Origin: Hydromicrobium sp964415365
GTDB lineage: Bacteria > Actinomycetota > Humimicrobiia > Humimicrobiales > Humimicrobiaceae
Direction: 5' to 3'
DNA length: 64,000 nucleotides
Assembly (NCBI GenBank): GCA_964415365.1
Contig: CAYPYW010000005.1
Coordinates: 33,853-97,852 of the forward strand
Positions 52,769 to 63,552 of this stretch are shown in pieces. Every line of letters starts with the position of its first letter. Within the stretch, counting starts at the first letter, position 1. Position numbers and translations under genes: made by a program. The notes under the pieces are model-generated. The model saw only the letters and a program-made list of their open reading frames with translations. It had not been told where the DNA came from and ran no database searches.

Positions 52769-53677
52769 ATGAAAAGGGATTTTTTAACATTAAAGGATTA
52801 TTCCAGGGATGAAATTGAATATATTCTAAAGCTGTCAGAAGAAATTAAAAAGGATAAAAATAAATACGGCAAGGCATTGGAAAGTAAAAATATAGCCATG
52901 TTGTTTGACAAGCATTCCACGAGAACCAGGTTATCTTTTGAAGCTGGAATAAACCAGCTGGGAGGAAGAGTGTTAATTTTGGATTCTAAAAGCCTGCATT
53001 TAAGCCGTGGCGAGACCTATAAGGACACAGCAAAAATATTTTCCCTGTATGTCGACGGCGTGATTATAAGAACATTCAAACAGGAGACTGTAGAGACTTT
53101 TGCGAAATGCGGAACAATAACGGTAATAAACGGGCTTACCGATACATATCATCCGTGTCAGGTACTGGCTGATATATTAACCTTAAAAGAATTGGGCCTG
53201 CTGGGTAAAGGACTGAAATTTACTTATATCGGGGATAGCAACAATGTAACAAACAGCCTGATTGTTGGATTTTCGAAGCTGGGGATTGATATAACTATAG
53301 GATGTCCTGAAAAGTATTCGCCTCCTGAAGAAATACTTGAATATGCAAAAAATCAGAAGGAGGGCAGTCGAATTAATGTAATTCATGAACCGGCTGCTGC
53401 AGTAAGTGATGCTGATGTTGTTTATACCGATGTATGGTTGAGTATGGGTGATGAGATGGATGATCAGAAAATAAAAGAACTTGAGAACTATCAGGTTAAT
53501 TCCGGGCTGCTGGAGCATGCAAAAAAAGAAGCGAAGGTAATGCATTGCCTGCCTGCTCACAGGGGTCAGGAAATCACATCCGAAGTTCTGGACAGTAAGA
53601 ATTCAATTGTCCTGCAACAAGCAGAAAATCGCATACATGCTCAGAAAGGACTACTTGCTTACTTATATGCGAATTAA
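52769..53677 (+). CDS. argF: Ornithine carbamoyltransferase
   Basis: 302 residues. Carbamoyl phosphate loop STRTRLSFE, ornithine/carbamoyl motif HPCQVLADILT and the MHCLPAHRG catalytic cysteine loop are intact. It joins carbamoyl phosphate with ornithine to citrulline. It starts one base after the argD stop. The biosynthetic role is indicated by the operon. Confidence 0.97.
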   Translation: MKRDFLTLKDYSRDEIEYILKLSEEIKKDKNKYGKALESKNIAMLFDKHSTRTRLSFEAGINQLGGRVLILDSKSLHLSRGETYKDTAKIFSLYVDGVIIRTFKQETVETFAKCGTITVINGLTDTYHPCQVLADILTLKELGLLGKGLKFTYIGDSNNVTNSLIVGFSKLGIDITIGCPEKYSPPEEILEYAKNQKEGSRINVIHEPAAAVSDADVVYTDVWLSMGDEMDDQKIKELENYQVNSGLLEHAKKEAKVMHCLPAHRGQEITSEVLDSKNSIVLQQAENRIHAQKGLLAYLYAN

Positions 53678-53731
53678 ATTTCCTGCAGTAAAAATTTTAA
53701 TTAAATTAAAATTTAGAGGTAAGATAGTAAA

Positions 53732-54190
53732 ATGAGAAGAACTGAAAGATTAAGAGCGATAAAAGAAATAATTAACAGTGAAAAAATATCTTCTCAGGAA
53801 GAATTGCTAAGTGTGCTTAAAAAAAGAGGTTATAGTGTAACACAATCAACTGTTTCAAGAGATCTTAGCCAGTTGAGACTGGTAAAGATTAGAAATTACC
53901 TGGGAGAGGAATATTATTCTATTGAAAGCGGGACATCCGAAGGAAAAATTATTGATCCTGTTAAATTTAAATCAAGATTAAAGGAAAGTGTTGTATCAGT
54001 AAAAAGGGCAGAAAACATAATTGTTGTAAGAACTTTTCCTGGAGAAGCACAGGGAACGGCAGCAGTAATAGATGGTATGAACTTTGTGGAAATCCTCGGA
54101 ACAGTTGCAGGTGATGATACCATAATTTGTGTTACAGACAGCTCTGATAATGCAAAAAAAATACATGAGCTAATACAGGATCAATTTTAA
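53732..54190 (+). CDS. argR: Arginine repressor
   Basis: 152 residues. The winged helix-turn-helix (RLRAIKEIINSEKISSQEEL ... VTQSTVSRDLSQLRLVK) is followed by the arginine-binding hexamer domain with GTAAVIDGMNFVEILGTVAGDDTIICV. Arginine-loaded hexamers bind ARG boxes; the inverted repeats at 48185-48221 are the likely target. Being inside the operon, it would limit its own synthesis. AGAGGTAAG precedes ATG. Confidence 0.96.
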   Translation: MRRTERLRAIKEIINSEKISSQEELLSVLKKRGYSVTQSTVSRDLSQLRLVKIRNYLGEEYYSIESGTSEGKIIDPVKFKSRLKESVVSVKRAENIIVVRTFPGEAQGTAAVIDGMNFVEILGTVAGDDTIICVTDSSDNAKKIHELIQDQF

Positions 54191-54249
54191 GAATAATAAA
54201 GGCGATATGAATTCATTTGGCTAAAATAATAAATGAAAGGATTAAAAAA

Positions 54250-55449
54250 ATGAGTGAAAAAGTAGTATTAGCCTATTCAGGGGGTCTTGATACATCGATT
54301 TCCATAAACTGGATTAAAGATAAATATCATATGGATGTAATTGCCGCTCTTGTGGATTGTGGCCAGCCGGATGATTTGAAGGGAGCCTATCAGAGAGCGC
54401 TGGATATAGGTGCCGTAAAATCTGTGATAATTGATGCGAAAGATGAATTTATAGATGATTTCATTTTCCCATCAATAAAAGCTAACCTGAAGTATGAAAA
54501 AAAATACCCGCTTGCCACGGCACTTGCCAGGCCGCTAATAGTAAAAAAATTAGTAGATGTAGCCAGAAAAGAGGGAGCAAAAGCTGTTGCTCACGGTTGC
54601 ACTGCAAAAGGGAATGATCAGGTACGTTTTGACGTGGGAATCAGAAGCCTTGCTCCGGATTTGAAGATTATTGCGCCGCAGAGGGAGTGGAATATATCGA
54701 GGGAAGAAGCAATTGAATATGCAAAAAAATGTAATATTAAAGTTGATGTAACTAAAAAGAGCCCTTATAGTATAGATGAGAACCTGTGGGGTAGAAGCAT
54801 TGAATGTGGTATTCTTGAAGATCCATGGAATGAGCCGCCTGATGATATTTATAAGTGGACAAAGATAACCAGAAGCAGCAGTGAATCCGAATACATGCAG
54901 ATAGGATTTCAGAATGGAATACCTGTTTCTTTAAATGATAAAAATGCCTCGCCGGTTAGCATTATAGGGGAATTAAATAAAACAGCAGGTTCCTATGGAA
55001 TAGGAAGAATTGATATGGTAGAAAACAGGCTGGTTGGGATAAAATCAAGGGAAATTTATGAATCACCGGCAGCAGAGATATTGATAGAGGCTCACAGACA
55101 ACTGGAATCACTGGTACTTGACAGGGAACTTATCCATTATAAATATATTTTGGAGGAAAAATTAGCAGAGTTGGTTTATTATGGGTTATGGTTTACTCCG
55201 CTGCGGGAATGCCTGTGCGCATTTGTAGAACAAAGCCAGAATTTTGTGACCGGTACTGTAAGAATTAAACTTGAAAACAAGAATTTTAAAATTGTGGGGA
55301 GAAAGTCTATTCATTCATTATATGATATAAATCTTGCTACCTACGACAAGAGTGATAAATTCGATCCTGCGCACTCGGAAAGTTTTATTAAATTATGGGG
55401 TTATCCATATGAAATATTAGGGAAAAAAGGAAGAATCAATGGAAAATAA
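54250..55449 (+). CDS. argG: Argininosuccinate synthase
   Basis: 399 residues from ATG 54250. The P-loop AYSGGLDTSISI begins the protein; AHGCTAKGNDQVRFD and PYSIDENLWGRSIECG are family motifs. It joins citrulline and aspartate at the cost of ATP. GAAAGGAT upstream and the normal family start point to 54250 rather than the TTG at 54217. It overlaps argH by 11 bases. Confidence 0.97.
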   Translation: MSEKVVLAYSGGLDTSISINWIKDKYHMDVIAALVDCGQPDDLKGAYQRALDIGAVKSVIIDAKDEFIDDFIFPSIKANLKYEKKYPLATALARPLIVKKLVDVARKEGAKAVAHGCTAKGNDQVRFDVGIRSLAPDLKIIAPQREWNISREEAIEYAKKCNIKVDVTKKSPYSIDENLWGRSIECGILEDPWNEPPDDIYKWTKITRSSSESEYMQIGFQNGIPVSLNDKNASPVSIIGELNKTAGSYGIGRIDMVENRLVGIKSREIYESPAAEILIEAHRQLESLVLDRELIHYKYILEEKLAELVYYGLWFTPLRECLCAFVEQSQNFVTGTVRIKLENKNFKIVGRKSIHSLYDINLATYDKSDKFDPAHSESFIKLWGYPYEILGKKGRINGK

Positions 55450-56887
55450 AATATGGAAGGGCAGACTGGATAAAAATGTAGATGAAGCAGTGGAGAAGTT
55501 TACATCCTCCGTAGATATAGATAAGAACCTTTACCTGTATGATATTACAGGAACTGCGGCTCATGTAACAGGACTTTACAAAATTGGAATTATTACAGAA
55601 AAGGAGCTTAAAGAGATTTTTCATGGGCTTGAGAAGGTAAAGAAAAATATAGAAGAAGGTAATATTGATATAGATCTGCATGAAGATATCCATAGTCTGA
55701 TTGAAAATGAACTGAATAAGGCAGTAGGGAACACTGCTATGAAAATTCATACCGGAAGAAGCAGGAACGACCAGGTAGTACTGGATGAAAGGCTATTTTT
55801 AAAAGATGCTGTGATAGATACCTTAAGTAAAATCATAATCCTGCAGGAAAATATTATAAAAGTTGCTCAAAAAGCAATAGATATAATTATTCCTGCATAT
55901 ACTCATATGCAGAAGGCTCAGCCGGTTTTGCTCTCTCATTATTTGATGTCTTATTTCCAAAAATTTGAAAGGGACACCGAAAGTTTTTTTTCCAATTTTG
56001 AGACTGTTGATTATCTGCCGCTGGGAGCTGCAGCCTGTGCCGGTAGCGGATATAAGGTGGATAGAAAATTACTAAAAAAACTTCTTGAATTTAAATACCT
56101 TGATTCCAACAGCATGGATACGGTAGGAAGCAGGGACTTTATTATAGACTTTATATACTCTTGTAGCAAAACAATGATGCATTTAAGCAGGTTTTGTGAA
56201 GATCTTATTATATATAACAGCAATGAATTTTCATTTGTTGAAATAGACGATACTTTCTGTACCGGGAGTAGCATAATGCCGCAAAAAAAGAATCCTGACG
56301 TTCTGGAACTTATAAGGGGCAAAAGTTCTCTGGTTATGGGAAATCTCCTTCAATTAATGATTCTGTTAAAAGGTCTGCCTTCAACCTATAACAGGGACTT
56401 ACAGGAAGATAAAAAGATATTATCAAGTGCTTACCTGGAAACTGCTTCCAGCATTGAGATATTTTCTAAATTACTGAAGAAGATAAAATTTAATCCTGCA
56501 GAAATTAAATGCACTTTGAAAGACGGTTTCCTGGAAGCTACCGATATAGCTGATTATCTTGTCAAGAAAGGTGAGAGCTTCAGGAAGGCACATAATGTTG
56601 TAGGAAAAATCGTAAGGTCCTGTATTGATAAAAAAATATCGTTTGCGGAAATAAAGCTGGGGGAGCTCAAAAGTTATTCACCTTATTTTGAAAGTGATGT
56701 TTATAAATATGCAGATATTGAATCTTGTGTGTCCAATAAAAAAGTAAGCTGTGGTACGGAAAAAGGTCAGGTTATTTCGAATATTGAATCCGGGAAGAAA
56801 AAAATAAAGGACTCTGAGCATAAATTAAAGAGCCTGACCCTGAGAGTCCCCGAGTTTAAAAAAATCATGGAGTATATAAATACCTGA
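55439..56887 (+). CDS. argH: Argininosuccinate lyase
   Basis: 482 residues of the fumarase/aspartase superfamily. HTGRSRNDQV, THMQKAQPVLLSHYL and the signature GSSIMPQKKNPDVLELIRG are conserved. It releases arginine and fumarate, the last step of the pathway, and ends the arg run. Start ATG 55439 lies within argG, showing tight coupling. The U32 peptidase gene begins 23 bases further on and may be read through. Confidence 0.97.
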   Translation: MENKIWKGRLDKNVDEAVEKFTSSVDIDKNLYLYDITGTAAHVTGLYKIGIITEKELKEIFHGLEKVKKNIEEGNIDIDLHEDIHSLIENELNKAVGNTAMKIHTGRSRNDQVVLDERLFLKDAVIDTLSKIIILQENIIKVAQKAIDIIIPAYTHMQKAQPVLLSHYLMSYFQKFERDTESFFSNFETVDYLPLGAAACAGSGYKVDRKLLKKLLEFKYLDSNSMDTVGSRDFIIDFIYSCSKTMMHLSRFCEDLIIYNSNEFSFVEIDDTFCTGSSIMPQKKNPDVLELIRGKSSLVMGNLLQLMILLKGLPSTYNRDLQEDKKILSSAYLETASSIEIFSKLLKKIKFNPAEIKCTLKDGFLEATDIADYLVKKGESFRKAHNVVGKIVRSCIDKKISFAEIKLGELKSYSPYFESDVYKYADIESCVSNKKVSCGTEKGQVISNIESGKKKIKDSEHKLKSLTLRVPEFKKIMEYINT

Positions 56888-56910
56888 CTGCCCATCTCTT
56901 AATTTCAGGA

Positions 56911-59223
56911 ATGAATAAAACTATAAGAAAAATAGAACTGACGGCACCGGCAGGAGGTTGGGATCAATTAGTAGCTGCGGTTAATGCTGGCGCTGATTCT
57001 GTTTATCTTGGATACAAAAAATTTGGTGCAAGAGCTTATGCCGAAAATTTTGACATGGGTCAGCTAAAGAAAGCAGTAGGTCTTGCTCACAGCCGTGGTG
57101 TAAAATTATATCTGACTTTAAATACGCTGATAAAAGACAGCGAAATAAAAGAAGTAGTAAATTTTTTAAACCAATATATCAATATATGTTCTGATGGAAT
57201 CATTATTCAGGACTATGGCATATATAAAATATTGAAAGACCTCTTTAAATCTGTGCCGATTCATGCCAGTACCCAACTGAATATTCATAATGTTTACTCA
57301 TTAAGGTTATTGAAACATCTTGGATTTAAGAAGGTAATACTTGCAAGAGAAATGACCCTTGACGAGGTAAAGGATCTATGCAGGGAAAAGTTGATGGAAG
57401 TAGAGGTGTTTGGTCATGGTTCTCAGTGTTATTCTTACTCCGGCAGCTGTTATTTTAGTTCATTTATAGGCGGCAGGAGCGGCAACAGGGGAAGGTGTAC
57501 TCAGCCCTGCAGGATGAAATATAGATTTCTTGAAAGAAATACCGGGGAACCTCACTATATTATTGCAGATGGAAGCTATATATTAAGCAAGAGCGATTTA
57601 TGTTTGCTGGATATCATACCTGAAATGGCGGCGGCAGGAGTAAATGCACTGAAAGTAGAGGGGAGAATGAAATCCCCGGAATATGTAGGCATGGTCACCA
57701 AAATTTACAGAAAATATATAGATCTTTATTACAGTAATCCTTCGAATTACAAGATTGAGAAGTACGATTTTTACAAGCTCACCCAGATATTCTCAAGAGA
57801 AATGGGAACCGGATACGCAAAACAGAAATATCCGGCAGATATAATATCACTGAAAAAGTCAGGGAGCATAGGTAATTTTTTAGGCAGGGTTTACAGGACA
57901 GATCATGAGGGTAGTAGCAAGAAAAAAATAAGATTTATCTACATCAAGAGCAGGTGGGAAATAAACAAGGATGATACTATTGAAATCTGGACTAAAAAAG
58001 GAAACAGTAAGATAAACGTCAAAAATTTTGAATTGGTAGATAAAAAGGACAAAAAATACAATTATAAAATTAAAATAAATAAGATAAGCAGCATTCTGGA
58101 AAAGGATAGGGTATTTAAATATTTTGATAGGAAAGTGGACGAAGAAGCCAGAGCTTTATTTAAATATAATTTTAATAAAGAGAGTACCGCCAGGTTACCC
58201 GGAATAAAAAATCAGTATGGCAGAGTAGGTGAAGATGAAATAAGAAATTACCTGGGTAAGTTTTTAGCAAACTATAACCAGGCCGGTATAAAAAAAGCTG
58301 AAAACAAATTAACCCTGTCTGCTTATATATACGATTGTAAGCATATCGAGTCTGCTATCAAGAATGGGGTGAACCATATAATTTATACCGACTTTAAAGA
58401 GTTGGTAAACAGCAGTGGTATTAAAAACGGCGTGATTGAATCACTGAAAAAATATAATAAGATAAAAGATATAAAAATATCCATTGGTACTCCTTCCATC
58501 ATATATGATAGCGATTTCGTAGCAGTGAAAAAAAATATCTTGAAACTTGCGGGCTGCGGATTAAAAAATTATAAAATATCCAATCCGGCAGTACTGGAAT
58601 TGTTAAAGGAAATGAGTAGTAAGAGCAGCCAGGATGTTAACCTTTATCTGAGTTTTAGTTTCAACTTGTTTAACAGCCTGTCATTGGCTTTTTTCAATGA
58701 TCTTATGGGAGAAGGTACCGCTCTTAAAGGGATAGAATTTTCTCCTGAACTTAATCTTGAAGAAATATCAAAAATATTATCAAATACAGCAAATTTACGT
58801 AAGGGTAAGCTGGAATTTTCCATTTTCGGGCATGGTTACTTTCAGGTTATGAGTTCCAGATATAAAATGAAATTTCTAACCGGTAAATCCGGTGGGAACA
58901 GATTTTATATAGAAGATATCAAGGGTTACCGGTTCCCAACTGATTCAGAGTATAATGGCAATATGTTGATCTTTAATTCAAGAAATATTTGCACATTGTT
59001 TGATCTTGATAAAATAAAAGCAAGCGGCATCAATAACATTATCCTGGATAGCAGATTTTATGATGAAAAAAAATTCAGCAGAATAATTGGAAACTACAGA
59101 GAAGCAATAGAAACAATCCAAAGAGAGGGTGCCAGTAAGTATAAATTTTTTATTTCGAGACTTGAGAATGACAACCTTTTCAAAAATTACTCAAAAGGGC
59201 ATTTAATTCGCGGAGTGGAATAA
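56911..59223 (+). CDS. U32-family peptidase (with C-terminal DUF3656-like region)
   Basis: 770 residues. The U32 core has LTAPAGGWDQLVAAVNAGADSVYLG at the start and the Fe-S cysteine cluster CYSYSGSC ... GRCTQPC (about residues 171-201), then VNALKVEGRMKSPEYV. A long C-terminal part (380-770) is less conserved. Some U32 proteins hydroxylate rRNA or tRNA (RlhA, TrhP) rather than cut peptides, so a nucleic-acid role is possible. AGGA directly before ATG is a poor ribosome-binding site, and read-through from argH is plausible. Confidence 0.82.
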   Translation: MNKTIRKIELTAPAGGWDQLVAAVNAGADSVYLGYKKFGARAYAENFDMGQLKKAVGLAHSRGVKLYLTLNTLIKDSEIKEVVNFLNQYINICSDGIIIQDYGIYKILKDLFKSVPIHASTQLNIHNVYSLRLLKHLGFKKVILAREMTLDEVKDLCREKLMEVEVFGHGSQCYSYSGSCYFSSFIGGRSGNRGRCTQPCRMKYRFLERNTGEPHYIIADGSYILSKSDLCLLDIIPEMAAAGVNALKVEGRMKSPEYVGMVTKIYRKYIDLYYSNPSNYKIEKYDFYKLTQIFSREMGTGYAKQKYPADIISLKKSGSIGNFLGRVYRTDHEGSSKKKIRFIYIKSRWEINKDDTIEIWTKKGNSKINVKNFELVDKKDKKYNYKIKINKISSILEKDRVFKYFDRKVDEEARALFKYNFNKESTARLPGIKNQYGRVGEDEIRNYLGKFLANYNQAGIKKAENKLTLSAYIYDCKHIESAIKNGVNHIIYTDFKELVNSSGIKNGVIESLKKYNKIKDIKISIGTPSIIYDSDFVAVKKNILKLAGCGLKNYKISNPAVLELLKEMSSKSSQDVNLYLSFSFNLFNSLSLAFFNDLMGEGTALKGIEFSPELNLEEISKILSNTANLRKGKLEFSIFGHGYFQVMSSRYKMKFLTGKSGGNRFYIEDIKGYRFPTDSEYNGNMLIFNSRNICTLFDLDKIKASGINNIILDSRFYDEKKFSRIIGNYREAIETIQREGASKYKFFISRLENDNLFKNYSKGHLIRGVE

Positions 59224-59280
59224 AAAATAATTTACCTATTGTAAAATATAAGGCTATATGATTTCTTCTTTTTATTATTA

Positions 59281-62106
59281 TTATTCATCTTCCTCCTCTA
59301 TTTCTATAGTAACTGTAGAACCATAGTTCAGATATTCATCGGCTGCAGGTACCTGGCTTATAACATTCCCTGTAGAGGCAGAGTCCGGAAGTATTTCTAC
59401 TACAAATCCCAGATTCTCAAGTTCAATTACGGCATCCTCTCTGGTCATATCTATAACATTTGGTACTTTTATACCTTTACTTATTTTGATGTTAACATCA
59501 AGTAATTTATCGTAAAGAGCCCCGCTTACGGGAGTCTGGGAGAAAACCAGATCTTTTTCTTCTTCGCTTTCTTCCTGAGTAACGGTAATATTTTTAAAAC
59601 CGGAATTCTCCAGTGCTGTCAGAGCTTCTTCTTCTGTCATTCCAAGAACATCGGGTACCGAAGACTGTGGATTTTCACCTTTGCTTACATATAGAACTAC
59701 ACTGGTAGATTTTGAAACCGTGGAACCCGGAGCAGGGCTCTGGTTGGTTATATTGCCAAATGGCTGAGTGCTACTGAATTCATATATTACGCCATCAATA
59801 ACAAGTTCAAGGTTCTCCAAAGTCTGTTCTGCGCTACCCAGATCCATTCCTGTAAGGTCGGGCATATTGAAAGTCTTTTTTCCTTTACTGACATATAAAT
59901 TAATGCTTAATTTTTCACCTTCAAGTGACTCCAGTATAGTACCTGCTTCCGGGTCCTGTTTAAAAATAGTATCCTGGTTGTATACTTCATCAAAATCATA
60001 AATCTCATTAACCACGAAATATAAACTTTCAAATAATGCTCTTGCTTCTTCTATATTTGATCCCACAACATCTGGGACCTCTATCTTATTGTGTATGTTG
60101 CATATCTCATGGGGTTCTTTACCCTTGACATATATATGCCATTTAATAGATTCTTCCGGGCACCAGAATGTAGCAAGGAGATTGGATTCGGCGCAAACTT
60201 TAACATCTACAAGTTCTTCATCGGGTTTATCAAAATCAGATACCGGTACATCTTCCAGAGCTGAAATCATAAATTCCCTCCATATGTCTGCAGGATAAGT
60301 TCCGCCTACAACCACTCTGCCATTTATTGGTTCCATGGGCTGATTTGAATCGGGATAACCCATCCACACAATGGTGACCAGATCCGGAGTATAACCGGCG
60401 AACCAGGCATCTTTAGAATCACTGGTTGTACCGGTTTTACCAGCAGCAGGTCTTCCTATATTTGCACCTTTACCAGTGCCGCTTTCTATAACTTTTTCTA
60501 GAATCTGGGTGACATAATATGCCACCGGCTTTTCCAGAACTCTGTGATTTGCTTCGTTTTTGTCAGCGTCATATTCATATAATATATTTCCTTCAGGATC
60601 GGTTATTTTTAAGATACATACAGGCTGGCGGTAAAACCCACCTGAAGCAAGAGTAGAGAAGATCTTGCTTACGTCAAGAGGAGTTATGCCTGTTTCCAAT
60701 CCGCCAAGGGCAATTGCCGGGTTACTTCCGATATCATAAATTTCCATTTCATTACATAGATTTTCCACATTTTTAGCTCCGATCTCCATCATTAATTGAG
60801 CATAAACCACATTCACGGAATTAATTGTACCGTCTATAACTGACATCTCGTCAGTATCAAATTTCTGCCCGCCATAATTATCGATCTCCCAATCCGGGCC
60901 CTCTTCCATGTCAATGGTAATAGGACCGTTGGGATTGAAGGTATTATTGGGGGAAATATTCTGCCTTATTGATTCCATAAGAACAGGGACTTTGAATACG
61001 GAACCTGGTTGTCTTTTTCCCTGTACAGCAATATTAAATTTACTGATATTGTAATCCTTCCCACCAACCATAGCATAAATATATCCATTTTCGGGGTCGG
61101 TACTAACCAGTGAATAAGAAGGTCCTATATCCTCGGGGAAAACTTTCTTAAACGCATCTTCGGCTTTTTCCTGCAAATCGATATCAAGGGTTGTGTAGAT
61201 CCGGAGTCCCCCCTTGAATACGTCGTAATCAGTGAATTCTTGATTATATAGATTCAATTTTACATAATCTATAAAGTATGGAGCAATTCTACTGCTATAT
61301 TGCCCCACATCAGCTATTGAACTTTCGTTTAATATTATCGGTGCAGCCAGAGCATCAAGATATTCGGTAGTGTCGATTAATTCCTGTTCATACATAAGCT
61401 GTAGCACCAGATCTCTTCTCAGTTTTGCTTTTTCCATATCATTGAATGGTGAATATATTTCCGGAGCTCTTACAAGACCGGCCAGGAGAGCAGCCTGTGG
61501 CAAATCCAGTTCACCAGCATTTATACCAAAATATATTTCAGAAGCTTTCTCAATTCCGTATGCGCCGGAACCAAAATTTATGGTGTTAAGATACATTTCC
61601 AGGATCTTGTCTTTGGTGTAATGTCTCTCAAGCTGGATTGCTATAAGGGCTTCATTGATTTTTCTACGAAATATTTTTTCGGGATTAAAATATATATTTT
61701 TTACATACTGCTGGGTTATGGTGCTGGCACCCTGAGCCAACTCCCCGGATTTAATATCTGCTATAAACGCTCCTATGATTCTTCTGTAATCTACCCCCTG
61801 ATGTTCAAAAAATCTTTTGTCTTCAATAGCCACGATGGCGTCCCTGATGTAAGGGGACATTTCATTGAAAGAAATTATTTCTCTGTTTTCCTCGGCGTGA
61901 AACTCAGTGATTAAACTACCATCCAGAGCATAGACTTTGGAAGTCTGGGCAATTGGCGATGGTGTAAGCTCCTCAAGAGTGGGTAAAGTATTAACGTAAT
62001 ATAAAACCAATACTATACCAGCAAGTATTACAAATGAGATAATTGCTACAGTTGTAAGTACAAAAAGTTTTAGACACCCGCTTAGTTTTTTACGCCTGGG
62101 ACACAT
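59281..62106 (-). CDS. Class A penicillin-binding protein (PBP1A) with four PASTA domains
   Basis: 941 residues. After a basic start and one membrane helix (about 12-35) comes the glycosyltransferase 51 domain (EDKRFFEHQGVDYRRII, GASTITQQYVKNIYF) and the transpeptidase with SVFK, SVN and KTGTTSDSKDAWFAGYTP. The final 270 residues contain four PASTA domains (starting near VPDVVGSNIEEA, MPDLTGMDLGSA, VPDVLGMTEEEA, VPNVIDMTREDA). It polymerises and cross-links peptidoglycan outside the membrane. PASTA units are usual in Gram-positive class A enzymes. TATAAT about 35 bases before the start may be part of its promoter. Confidence 0.95.
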   Translation of the reverse strand: MCPRRKKLSGCLKLFVLTTVAIISFVILAGIVLVLYYVNTLPTLEELTPSPIAQTSKVYALDGSLITEFHAEENREIISFNEMSPYIRDAIVAIEDKRFFEHQGVDYRRIIGAFIADIKSGELAQGASTITQQYVKNIYFNPEKIFRRKINEALIAIQLERHYTKDKILEMYLNTINFGSGAYGIEKASEIYFGINAGELDLPQAALLAGLVRAPEIYSPFNDMEKAKLRRDLVLQLMYEQELIDTTEYLDALAAPIILNESSIADVGQYSSRIAPYFIDYVKLNLYNQEFTDYDVFKGGLRIYTTLDIDLQEKAEDAFKKVFPEDIGPSYSLVSTDPENGYIYAMVGGKDYNISKFNIAVQGKRQPGSVFKVPVLMESIRQNISPNNTFNPNGPITIDMEEGPDWEIDNYGGQKFDTDEMSVIDGTINSVNVVYAQLMMEIGAKNVENLCNEMEIYDIGSNPAIALGGLETGITPLDVSKIFSTLASGGFYRQPVCILKITDPEGNILYEYDADKNEANHRVLEKPVAYYVTQILEKVIESGTGKGANIGRPAAGKTGTTSDSKDAWFAGYTPDLVTIVWMGYPDSNQPMEPINGRVVVGGTYPADIWREFMISALEDVPVSDFDKPDEELVDVKVCAESNLLATFWCPEESIKWHIYVKGKEPHEICNIHNKIEVPDVVGSNIEEARALFESLYFVVNEIYDFDEVYNQDTIFKQDPEAGTILESLEGEKLSINLYVSKGKKTFNMPDLTGMDLGSAEQTLENLELVIDGVIYEFSSTQPFGNITNQSPAPGSTVSKSTSVVLYVSKGENPQSSVPDVLGMTEEEALTALENSGFKNITVTQEESEEEKDLVFSQTPVSGALYDKLLDVNIKISKGIKVPNVIDMTREDAVIELENLGFVVEILPDSASTGNVISQVPAADEYLNYGSTVTIEIEEEDE

Positions 62107-62314
62107 TTCTAATAATTCACTTTCAAATACTACTGGATTATAACTTAGGAAATTTTATATAAAAATTGATTAAATAACAATACAGTTACTGGTTACACAA
62201 TCTGAGATAAATGTTATGTCAAGTTTTTAAGCCACTTTAAATAGACATATATCTAGCTATTATGTTAATATTTACTTTAATCTTAATCGTAAAATTTTCA
62301 ATAGAAAGCAGGAA

Positions 62315-63550
62315 ATGGAAGAAAATCTACAAAGACAACTAAGTATAATTACATTGGGAACCGAGGATATATTAATCAGGGAAGAATTAGAATCCATGAT
62401 TGAAAAATCCATAAAAGAAAATAAGCCTTTAAAGGTTAAACTGGGATTGGATCCAACCGCTCCAGATATCCATCTGGGGCACACTGTTGTTTTGAATAAA
62501 CTTCGCCAATTCCAGAATTTAGGACATAAAGCTATTCTAATAATAGGAGATTATACAGTAAGAATAGGGGATCCCTCAGGCAGATCTACTTTAAGACCCA
62601 AATTATCTGCTGACACCATAGAAAAAAATGCCAGAACTTATATGGAACAGGCATTTAAAATTCTTATACCTGAAAAAACTGAAGTGGTTAAAAATTCCAA
62701 GTGGCTGCAAAACCTAAGATTTGATGATATTTTAAATTTAACCTCAAGGTTTACAGTCGCCAGAATGCTGGAGAGAGATGATTTTAAAAAGAGATATAAA
62801 AGCAACACACCTATAGCAATTATGGAATTTCTCTATCCAATAATGCAGGCATATGATTCGTTTGCAGTAGAAGCTGATATTGAACTCGGGGGAACTGACC
62901 AGAGATTTAACCTGCTGATGGGAAGGGAGTTACAAAAAGAATTCTCCCAGAGACCTCAAATTGCTATTACCATGCCCATTTTAGTGGGTACCGATGGCGT
63001 TGAAAAAATGAGTAAAAGCCTTGGGAATTATATAGGAGTATATGAGACGCCGCAGGAGATTTTCGGTAAGGTAATGTCTATCCCTGACAATATTATGATA
63101 GATTACTTCAAGCTGTTGACCACATTGGATAGTAGAGAAATTAAAGAGATTGAAAACAATATAAAGAAGAACAAATTAAATCCATCTATAGCCAAGAGAA
63201 GACTGGCAAGAATAATAGTAGAAAATCTGTACTCAGAAAAGCATGCTTCAAAAGCAGAAGAAAATTTTGATTTAATCTTCAAGAAAAAGAAAGTTCCGGA
63301 GAAAATCGAGAAATATATCATAAACTCAGGTGATATAAAAGGTAAAAAGGTGGGCCTGATACAATTGTTGGTGGATTCCGGTCTGGTTAAATCAAATAGT
63401 GAGGCCAGGAGACTAACTGCTCAGGGGGGAATAAAAATTGATGATAGGAAAATCAGTGATCCAAATCTGGAGTTTGATTTAAACGATATTGATAAGAAAG
63501 TGATTCAGAGAGGTAAAAGGTACTTTAGGAAAATAATAATTAAAAATTGA
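62315..63550 (+). CDS. tyrS: Tyrosyl-tRNA synthetase (TyrZ-like)
   Basis: 411 residues. The class I HIGH motif is HLGH in KLGLDPTAPDIHLGHTVV, and KMSKS is in GVEKMSKSLGNYIG. A C-terminal S4 RNA-binding domain ends the protein (LVDSGLVKSNSEARRLTAQGG). The APDIHLGH form is typical of the TyrZ branch rather than E. coli TyrS. The 208-base gap from the divergent PBP gene has no recognisable T-box. AGGA lies close to ATG. Confidence 0.96.
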   Translation: MEENLQRQLSIITLGTEDILIREELESMIEKSIKENKPLKVKLGLDPTAPDIHLGHTVVLNKLRQFQNLGHKAILIIGDYTVRIGDPSGRSTLRPKLSADTIEKNARTYMEQAFKILIPEKTEVVKNSKWLQNLRFDDILNLTSRFTVARMLERDDFKKRYKSNTPIAIMEFLYPIMQAYDSFAVEADIELGGTDQRFNLLMGRELQKEFSQRPQIAITMPILVGTDGVEKMSKSLGNYIGVYETPQEIFGKVMSIPDNIMIDYFKLLTTLDSREIKEIENNIKKNKLNPSIAKRRLARIIVENLYSEKHASKAEENFDLIFKKKKVPEKIEKYIINSGDIKGKKVGLIQLLVDSGLVKSNSEARRLTAQGGIKIDDRKISDPNLEFDLNDIDKKVIQRGKRYFRKIIIKN

Positions 63551-63552
63551 TT